Of a stretch of DNA of 7,811 nt, positions 1-4,778 are shown one piece after another. Position 1 is the stretch's first letter. Every line of letters begins with the position of its first letter. The notes under the pieces were generated by a model, which made no database searches, was not told the origin of the DNA, and saw only the letters and a list, made by a program, of their open reading frames with translations. The stretch lies in contig CABUZK010000059.1 of assembly GCA_902496115.1 (NCBI GenBank), positions 1-7,811 on the forward strand, given 5' to 3'. The stretch is from an uncultured Collinsella sp. (GTDB lineage Bacteria > Actinomycetota > Coriobacteriia > Coriobacteriales > Coriobacteriaceae). A program made the position numbers and the translations under genes.

Positions 1-1329
1 GATGGAGCTGGCGTCGAGCGCTTGCTCGGGCGTGCCGCCCATCATCTGGACCAGCGCGGCGGCGGCCATGGCGGCAGCGCTTCCAACCTCGGCCTGGCAT
101 CCGCCCTCGGCGCCAGCGACGCAGGCGCTCGTGGTAAGGTTGAGACCGATGGCGGCGGCGCAGTAGAGGGCATCCATGACCTGTTCATCGTCGAGCTGGA
201 GGTGATCGGCGAGCGCCAGCACGCAGCCGGGGACGACGCCCGCGGAGCCGGCCGTGGGGGCGGCAACGATCACGCCCATGGTGGCGGAGCGCTCGAGCAC
301 GGCCATCGCGCGGGCCACGGCATCGGTCTGAACGGGGCCCATCAGGCTTGCGCTTAAATCGTTGCGGTAGGTGGCATCGACGAGCTTGGCCTCTCCGCCG
401 ATAAGCCCGCCGAGCGATCGCTGCGGATTGGCGATGGGGGCCGTGGTCTCCTCGCGCATGACGTCGAGCACGCGGCGCATGGCTGCGATAGCATGGGCCT
501 CGCCGGTCAGACGCGCCTCGCGCACGGCCATGACGGCGCCGATATTCAGGCCGAGCTCGGCGCACGCATCGAGCAACTGCTCGCCGTCGTCGAAGATCTC
601 CTTGGCCGAGACACCGGGGGAGAGCGACGAGGCCGAGCCCGGGAGCTCGATAAACGTGGCGTAATCGACATTGTCGAGCTTGCGCAGCATGGGGACGACG
701 GTGTCGTCGGGAGCGCCGTCGGTCTCAAAGACGGAATAGGCCTGGCCGCCCACCTCGGTGCGGTAGGTGCGGCAGAAGGCGATGTTGACGTGTGCGTAGG
801 CGAGCAGGTTCGTGAGCGCGGCGAGCACGCCGGGAACGTCCTGGTGTGCCACGAAGAGCGTGGAATACATGCCCGAGATGTCGACGCCGACGCCGTTGAT
901 GCGGCTGATGCGCATCTTGCCACCGCCCAGGCTCTCGCCGCGGACCTGCGCCGTGGCGCCCGTGTCATCGACCATGTCTATGTCGACGGTGTTGGGGTGG
1001 ATGGAGGCGTCGTCGCCCTTGATGTCAAAGTGAAAGTCGAGGCCCTGGTCCCGTGCGAGGTCAAAGGCTTGCTTGATGTTCTCGTCGTCGGTATCGAGCC
1101 CCAGGATGCCCGCGACGAGCGCGCGATCGGTGCCGTGGCCGCGGTAGGTGTGGGCAAAGGAGTTCCACAGGCCAAAGGTGACCTTGGTGATGCGGCCTTC
1201 CAGCAGGCTGGCGGCAACCTGGGCGCAGCGCAGGGCGCCGGCGGTGTGTGACGAGCTGGGACCGACCATGACGGGGCCCAAGATCTCGAATGCCGAGGTC
1301 GTAGCTAGTGTTTGCGGCTTGCCTGCCAT
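1..1329 (-). CDS. sdaA: L-serine ammonia-lyase (L-serine dehydratase), iron-sulfur dependent, single chain; 3' end cut by window edge
   Basis: This cytoplasmic enzyme deaminates L-serine to pyruvate and ammonia using a [4Fe-4S] cluster rather than PLP. I translated 443 codons from the ATG at 1329; the frame is open to base 1, so the C-terminus (about 80 residues by family length) is missing. The domains run beta, ACT, alpha. The beta part carries GPVMVGPSSSHTAGA (residues 18-32), the family signature. An ACT-like segment with DVPGVLAAL lies near residues 154-222. The alpha part starts around 240 and shows APTAGSAGVVPGC and EGGCQAEVGSA. Cys411 in EGGCQ matches one cluster ligand; the other two, in the C-terminal CDP...VPC motif of the family, lie outside the window. 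Bacillus subtilis splits these domains into SdaAB and SdaAA, so here they are fused. An AAGGAG ribosome site (1335-1340) sits 5 nt before the start. The leader contains a large palindrome. The function is confident; the symbol is by analogy. Confidence 0.93.
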   Translation of the reverse strand, partial: MAGKPQTLATTSAFEILGPVMVGPSSSHTAGALRCAQVAASLLEGRITKVTFGLWNSFAHTYRGHGTDRALVAGILGLDTDDENIKQAFDLARDQGLDFHFDIKGDDASIHPNTVDIDMVDDTGATAQVRGESLGGGKMRISRINGVGVDISGMYSTLFVAHQDVPGVLAALTNLLAYAHVNIAFCRTYRTEVGGQAYSVFETDGAPDDTVVPMLRKLDNVDYATFIELPGSASSLSPGVSAKEIFDDGEQLLDACAELGLNIGAVMAVREARLTGEAHAIAAMRRVLDVMREETTAPIANPQRSLGGLIGGEAKLVDATYRNDLSASLMGPVQTDAVARAMAVLERSATMGVIVAAPTAGSAGVVPGCVLALADHLQLDDEQVMDALYCAAAIGLNLTTSACVAGAEGGCQAEVGSAAAMAAAALVQMMGGTPEQALDASSI

Positions 1330-1334
1330 GGCTG

Positions 1335-1342
1335 CTCCTTCT
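1335..1342 (-). promoter_or_regulatory. Ribosome-binding site of the serine dehydratase gene
   Basis: On the minus strand the sequence reads AGAAGGAG, ending 5 nt before the ATG at 1329. It supports this start and lies 10 nt beyond the nearer arm of the palindrome, so the hairpin leaves it exposed in the simplest fold. Confidence 0.8.
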
Positions 1343-1352
1343 TTATCCCGTC

Positions 1353-1473
1353 GTTCCGAGAGCTTTGGTATTTGGTCGCCTGCTCTACAGTCCTGGCTCG
1401 AACGGAGGCCACATTAAGTGGCCTCCGGCTCGTGCGGAACTCGCGACCGACCAAATACCAAAGCCCTCGGAAC
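1353..1473 (-). repeat. 121-bp nested palindrome in the serine dehydratase leader
   Basis: The outer arms are 26 nt each (1353-1378 and 1448-1473) and match at 25 of 26 positions; the shared core reads CGACCAAATACCAAAG on the plus strand at the right arm. Nested almost concentrically is a perfect 10-bp hairpin, CGGAGGCCAC (1403-1412) with GTGGCCTCCG (1418-1427), around the loop ATTAA. The single outer mismatch becomes a G-U pair in RNA read from the minus strand, the sense strand of the serine dehydratase gene, but an A-C mismatch in RNA from the other strand. No U-tract follows on the sense side, so it does not look like a standard intrinsic terminator. It could be an mRNA leader structure, a cruciform-forming protein site, or a small MITE-like insertion with 26-bp terminal inverted repeats; I see no clear target-site duplication. 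Confidence 0.85.
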
Positions 1474-1564
1474 TTAGGATACATGGTAGAGGCGCGCGTG
1501 CTGCAAAATTCATCAGCTGGCGACCTATTCCATGTCCCAGGTCGGCCCATCTTCACCACCGTTT

Positions 1565-1605
1565 AAATAAAAAAAGAAGTACCGATTGGAGCCGGTACTT
1601 CTTTT
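1565..1605 (-). terminator. Rho-independent terminator of metK
   Basis: A perfect 13-bp inverted repeat (1572-1584 with 1593-1605, arms AAAAGAAGTACCG and CGGTACTTCTTTT) encloses an 8-nt loop. Read on the minus strand, the stem runs straight into CTTTTTTTATTT, a strong U-tract. It begins about 37 bp past the metK stop codon. The plus-strand side also has T-rich sequence (GTTTTTATTT at 1611-1620), so it may act in both directions, although no plus-strand gene ends here. Confidence 0.9.
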
Positions 1606-1642
1606 GGTGCGTTTTTATTTGGCTGTGGCTTTTCTTGTTAGC

Positions 1643-2923
1643 TTACAGGCCGCAGGTTGCTTTGAGTTCTTCGACTCGGTCGGTTTTCTCCCAGGTGAAG
1701 TCGGGGTCTTCGCGGCCAAAGTGACCGTAGGCTGCCGTCTTTTCGTAGATGGGGCGGCGCAGGTCCAGGTCGCGGATGATGGCGCCCGGGCGCAGGTCGA
1801 AGGTCTTCTCCACGGCCTCGACGATCTTGTCCTCGGCAACATGTGCGGTGCCAAAGGTGTCGACCATGATCGACAACGGCTTGGACACGCCGATGGCGTA
1901 GGCCAGCTCGACTTCGCAGCGGTCGGCAAGGCCGGCGGCGACGACGTTCTTGGCGACCCAGCGAGCGGCGTATGCGGCGGAGCGGTCGACCTTGGTGCAG
2001 TCCTTGCCGCTAAAGGCGCCGCCGCCGTGACGGCCGTAGCCGCCATAGGTGTCGACGATGATCTTGCGGCCGGTTAGGCCCGTGTCGCCCATGGGGCCGC
2101 CCACGACAAAGCGACCGGTGGGGTTCACATAGATATCGGCGTTGTCCCACGGCATGTTTTCGGCAGCCATGACAGGCGAGATGACATGCTCGATGAGGTC
2201 GTCCTTGATCTTGCCCATGTCTTCGATCTCGGCTGCGTGCTGCGTGGAGATGACGACGGTCGTGACCTCGACGGGCTTGCCGTCCTCGTAGCGCACGGTG
2301 ACCTGGGTCTTGCCGTCGGGGCGCAGATAGGGCAGGGTGCCGTCGTGGCGTACGGCGGACAGACGCTCAGCCAAGCGGCTTGCCAGGTAGTGCGGCATGG
2401 GCATGAGGGTCTTGGTCTCGTTGGAGGCGTAGCCGAACATCATGCCCTGGTCGCCGGCACCGATAAGATCGATCGGGTCGGTGGTAGCGCCGGTCTGGGT
2501 CTCAAACGACTCGTCGACGCCCTGGGCGATATCGGGGGACTGCTCGTGGATGAGGCTCATAACGCCACAGGTATCGCAGTCAAAACCAAACTTGGCGCGG
2601 TTGTAGCCAATGCGGCGGATAACGCCACGGGCAATCTCCTGCACGTCGACGTAGGCCTGGGTGCGGATCTCGCCGGCGACGATGACGGTGCCGGTGGTCA
2701 CGAGGGTCTCGCAGGCGCAGCGGACGTTTTCCACGTTGGCGGGCACGCCGTTGGGCGCAATATAGCCCTGCTCCTGCAGCTCTATTTCTTTGGCGAGGAT
2801 TGCGTCGAGGACGGCGTCGCTGATCTGGTCGGCGATCTTATCGGGATGACCTTCGGTCACCGACTCCGACGTAAACACAAAGGACCCGTGTTGGGGTGGG
2901 ATGGAACGAAGTTCTTCTGACAT
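1643..2923 (-). CDS. metK: S-adenosylmethionine synthetase (methionine adenosyltransferase)
   Basis: MetK makes S-adenosylmethionine, the main cellular methyl donor, from methionine and ATP in the cytoplasm, releasing phosphate and pyrophosphate. The 426-residue protein has the family landmarks in order: FTSESVTEGHPDK (17-29, ATP site), GAGDQGMMFGYA (155-166), INPTGRFVVGGPMGD-like text, and GGGAFSGKDCTKVDRS (300-315) with the catalytic lysines and aspartate. The end is AAYGHFGRED, also typical. It is longer than the roughly 384-residue E. coli enzyme. The extra length comes from an N-terminal extension of about 12 residues, an insert near residues 43-62, and a smaller one just before GAGDQG. 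Position 309 is Cys where E. coli has Pro. The start at 2923 is supported by GAAAGGA (2929-2935) 5 nt upstream. The gene is divergent from gltX and closed by its own terminator. Confidence 0.97.
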   Translation of the reverse strand: MSEELRSIPPQHGSFVFTSESVTEGHPDKIADQISDAVLDAILAKEIELQEQGYIAPNGVPANVENVRCACETLVTTGTVIVAGEIRTQAYVDVQEIARGVIRRIGYNRAKFGFDCDTCGVMSLIHEQSPDIAQGVDESFETQTGATTDPIDLIGAGDQGMMFGYASNETKTLMPMPHYLASRLAERLSAVRHDGTLPYLRPDGKTQVTVRYEDGKPVEVTTVVISTQHAAEIEDMGKIKDDLIEHVISPVMAAENMPWDNADIYVNPTGRFVVGGPMGDTGLTGRKIIVDTYGGYGRHGGGAFSGKDCTKVDRSAAYAARWVAKNVVAAGLADRCEVELAYAIGVSKPLSIMVDTFGTAHVAEDKIVEAVEKTFDLRPGAIIRDLDLRRPIYEKTAAYGHFGREDPDFTWEKTDRVEELKATCGL

Positions 2924-2990
2924 GATTGTCCTTTCAAAAACGCGTCCCGGCGACCGTTACCATTCCGCCAGGCTCTGTATGCAAGGGCAC

Positions 2991-2996
2991 ATCATA
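2991..2996 (-). promoter_or_regulatory. Putative -10 element of the metK promoter
   Basis: The minus strand reads TATGAT (5 of 6 to the TATAAT consensus). It would give a leader of about 60 nt. The matching -35 is poor (TGTGAA at 3013-3018, 16 nt spacer), so this is tentative. The short leader shows no SAM-riboswitch features. Confidence 0.35.
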
Positions 2997-3026
2997 GCGC
3001 GTAAATCCAATATTCACACCCTTTTC

Positions 3027-3139
3027 GCACCTACTCATTGGGGACAGGCTTAAATGACCAGCCTTAAATGACCAGCCTTAAATGACCAGCCTTAAAGCAC
3101 CTACTCATTGGGGACAGACTTAAATGAGTGGGTCGGTGC
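3027..3139. repeat. REP-like repeat cluster: two 31-bp direct repeats 70 bp apart, one forming a hairpin
   Basis: The sequence from GCACCTACTCATTGGGGACAG to TTAAATGA occurs at 3027-3057 and again at 3097-3127 with one difference (G to A in the second copy). In the second copy, CCTACTCATT pairs with AATGAGTGGG (10 bp with one G-T pair) around a 13-nt loop containing GGGGACAG, and an outer GCACC (3097-3101) can pair with GGTGC (3135-3139). The first copy lacks this right arm; a 14-bp tandem repeat follows it instead. A TGGGGACAG core in a short intergenic palindrome is reminiscent of REP-type elements mobilised by IS200-like Y1 transposases (RAYTs); that link is from memory and not tested. No transposase is in the window. 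Confidence 0.75.
3049..3096. repeat. 14-bp tandem repeat, 3.4 copies
   Basis: The unit CTTAAATGACCAGC is present three times in perfect head-to-tail copies (3049-3062, 3063-3076, 3077-3090), followed by the partial unit CTTAAA (3091-3096). The first unit starts inside the left 31-bp repeat, so the array seems to be an expansion of that element's right end. The copies are identical, which suggests recent slippage or gene conversion. Confidence 0.92.
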
Positions 3140-3142
3140 CCT

Positions 3143-3173
3143 TTGTGCGGAGGTCGCTTTGTTGCTTTATACT
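3143..3173 (+). promoter_or_regulatory. Putative gltX promoter
   Basis: TATACT (3168-3173) is a good -10 hexamer. The best -35 candidate, TTGTGC (3143-3148), is weak and 19 nt away. Transcription would start near 3180, giving a leader of about 34 nt. The candidate -35 begins only 4 bp after the hairpin repeat ends. Confidence 0.4.
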
Positions 3174-3201
3174 GATGCGGTTAGACATCCATCCTGCAAT
3201 C

Positions 3202-3208
3202 GAGGAGA
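3202..3208 (+). promoter_or_regulatory. Ribosome-binding site of gltX (decides the start)
   Basis: GAGGAGA ends 5 nt before the ATG at 3214. The in-frame upstream ATG at 3124 lies inside the repeat and upstream of the likely promoter, and has no comparable site, so 3214 is preferred. Confidence 0.85.
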
Positions 3209-3213
3209 TTTCC

Positions 3214-4689
3214 ATGGCATCAGACGTTCGCGTCCGCTTTGCACCCTCACCGACGGGCAAGCTGCACATCGGCGGCGCCCGCACCGCTATCTATAACTGG
3301 GCTTTTGCCCGCGCAAACGGCGGCACGTTCATCCTGCGCATCGATGACACCGACCCGACCCGTTCCACCGACGAGAACACGCAGATCATCCTGCGCGCCA
3401 TGCGTTGGCTGGGCCTGGACTGGGACGAGGGTCCCGACGTGGGCGGTGACTTTGGCCCCTATGCCCAGACCGAGCGCCTGGATCTGTACAAGCAGGCCGC
3501 CCAGAAGCTTTGGGACGAGGGCAAGGCCTATCCCTGCTTCTGCACCAAGGAGCAGCTCGAGGCCGATCGCAAGGCCGCGCAGGAGCGCAAGGACCCCTTC
3601 CAGGGCTACCAGCGCCGCTGCCGTGATCTTGATCCCGAGGAGGCACGCCGCCGCATCGAGGCCGGTGAGCCCTACGTCCTGCGCATTAAGGTGCCCGAGG
3701 ACCGCGGCGACGTCGTCATCCACGACGCCGTCCATGGCGAGGTGACCTTCGATGCCAAGGAGCTCGACGACTTTGTCATCTTCCGCTCTGACGGCACGCC
3801 CACGTACAACTTTGCGACCGTCGTCGATGACGCCATGATGAAGATCACCCACGTCATCCGCGGCGACGACCACCTTTCCAACACCCCGCGCCAGGTCATG
3901 GTCTACGAGGCCCTCGGCGCGCCCGTGCCCACGTTCGCCCACATCTCTATGATCCTGGGTGCCGACGGCAAAAAGCTCTCCAAGCGTCACGGCGCCACCT
4001 CGGTGGAAGAGTACCGCGACGCCGGTTACCTGTCCGACGCCTTCGTCAACTATCTGGCACTGCTCGGCTGGTCGCTCGACGGCGAAACTACGATCATCCC
4101 GCGCGATGTCCTGGCCAGCAAGTTCTCGCTCGACCGCATCTCCAAGAACCCGGCGACCTTCGATCCCAAAAAGCTCGACTGGGTCAATGCCGAGTACATC
4201 AACGGCATGTCCGACGCTCAGTTTGCCGACGAGATCATGGTCCCCGAGCTGCACGAGGCGGGCCTCATCGAGGGTAACGTCGAGTACGGCGAGGACTGGA
4301 TCGACGCGCTTGCCGCCATCGTCAAGCCGCGCACCAAGATGCCGGCCGACGCCGTGACCGTCGCCGCCCCCATCTTTGCCACGGCCGAGACGCTCGAGTA
4401 TGACGAGAAGTCCGTCAACAAGGGCCTGGCCAAGGAGGGCATGGGTGCCATTCTGGACGCCGCCAAGGCCGCGCTCGAGGGTGTTACCGAGTGGACCGCC
4501 GAGGCCATCGACGCTGCGCTTGAGCCGCTGCCCGAGCAGATGGACCTCAAGAAGCGCGTGGTGTTCCAGGCCGTGCGCGTCGCCGTTTGCGGCAACATGG
4601 TGAGCCCTCCGCTGGGCGAGACCATGGCACTCGTCGGCCGCGATGACTGCCTGGCGCGCATCGACCGCGCCCGCACGATGGCGTTGTAA
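3214..4689 (+). CDS. gltX: Glutamyl-tRNA synthetase (class I)
   Basis: GltX attaches glutamate to tRNA-Glu using ATP in the cytoplasm. In bacteria lacking GlnRS the same enzyme usually also misacylates tRNA-Gln for GatCAB; whether that holds here cannot be seen. The chosen start gives 491 residues, close to the family norm. The class I signatures are clear: RFAPSPTGKLHIGGART (8-24, the HIGH region) and KKLSKRHG (253-260, the KMSKS loop). LRIDDTDPTRS and VIRGDDHLSNTPRQ are also characteristic. A zinc-site-like set, CFC at 108-110 and CRD at 136-138, corresponds to the E. coli CxC...CxH arrangement but has Asp where E. coli has His. The alpha-helical anticodon-binding domain fills the C-terminal third. 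It is followed at once by a terminator, so it appears monocistronic. Confidence 0.97.
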   Translation: MASDVRVRFAPSPTGKLHIGGARTAIYNWAFARANGGTFILRIDDTDPTRSTDENTQIILRAMRWLGLDWDEGPDVGGDFGPYAQTERLDLYKQAAQKLWDEGKAYPCFCTKEQLEADRKAAQERKDPFQGYQRRCRDLDPEEARRRIEAGEPYVLRIKVPEDRGDVVIHDAVHGEVTFDAKELDDFVIFRSDGTPTYNFATVVDDAMMKITHVIRGDDHLSNTPRQVMVYEALGAPVPTFAHISMILGADGKKLSKRHGATSVEEYRDAGYLSDAFVNYLALLGWSLDGETTIIPRDVLASKFSLDRISKNPATFDPKKLDWVNAEYINGMSDAQFADEIMVPELHEAGLIEGNVEYGEDWIDALAAIVKPRTKMPADAVTVAAPIFATAETLEYDEKSVNKGLAKEGMGAILDAAKAALEGVTEWTAEAIDAALEPLPEQMDLKKRVVFQAVRVAVCGNMVSPPLGETMALVGRDDCLARIDRARTMAL

Positions 4690-4712
4690 CAGTCGCGTAA
4701 ACGCATGTATCC

Positions 4713-4747
4713 GAGCCCCGCTCACCACGAGTGGGGCTCTTGTTTCT
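4713..4747 (+). terminator. Rho-independent terminator of gltX
   Basis: GAGCCCCGCTC (4713-4723) pairs with GAGTGGGGCTC (4729-4739) through 11 bp including one G-U pair, around the loop ACCAC. TTGTTTCT follows. It lies 24 bp after the gltX stop codon. The T-tract is interrupted, so some read-through into priA is possible; I see no strong separate priA promoter in the 39 bp that remain. Confidence 0.85.
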
Positions 4748-4762
4748 AAAGACGTATGGGAT

Positions 4763-4768
4763 GGGAGG
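4763..4768 (+). promoter_or_regulatory. Ribosome-binding site of priA (decides the start)
   Basis: GGGAGG lies 10 nt before the ATG at 4779. The frame stays open upstream to a GTG at 4731 inside the terminator stem and has another ATG at 4761 that nearly touches this site, so both earlier starts are unlikely. Confidence 0.7.
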
Positions 4769-4778
4769 TACAGAGACC

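Larger units (their letters stand above)
1330..1571. other. Non-coding region between the metK terminator and the serine dehydratase gene
   Basis: This stretch holds the leader and presumably the promoter of the minus-strand serine dehydratase gene. Its main content is the nested palindrome at 1353-1473, described separately. Between 1474 and 1571 I see only a small inverted repeat (CGACCT at 1521-1526 with AGGTCG at 1539-1544). On the minus strand there is a weak promoter-like pair: TTGCAG, then TATCCT 19 nt later, just upstream of the palindrome. Short open frames cross the region in several phases, but none shows a recognisable protein or a convincing ribosome-binding site. I found no T-box consensus. 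Confidence 0.6.

Noticed and set aside
493..1251. 252-codon plus-strand frame across the left end
   Set aside because: It is antisense to the serine dehydratase, whose signature motifs are clear on the minus strand.
1330..1560. T-box leader or small protein gene upstream of the serine dehydratase gene
   Set aside because: The T-box consensus (AGGGTGG-ACCGCG-like) is absent. The open frames through here read across the palindrome in several phases without a ribosome site or recognisable product.
2924..3000. SAM riboswitch upstream of metK
   Set aside because: The probable leader is only about 60 nt and shows no kink-turn or S-box-like helices; I see only a ribosome-binding site and a possible -10.
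3049..3096. CRISPR array
   Set aside because: The 14-bp units are directly adjacent with no spacers, and no cas gene is present.
3124..3213. 30-residue N-terminal extension of GltX
   Set aside because: The upstream ATG lies in the repeat and before the likely promoter. The ATG at 3214 has a strong Shine-Dalgarno and begins right before the conserved RFAPSPTG motif.
4731..4778. 16-residue N-terminal extension of PriA from a GTG
   Set aside because: The GTG is inside the gltX terminator stem, and the GGGAGG site points to 4779.
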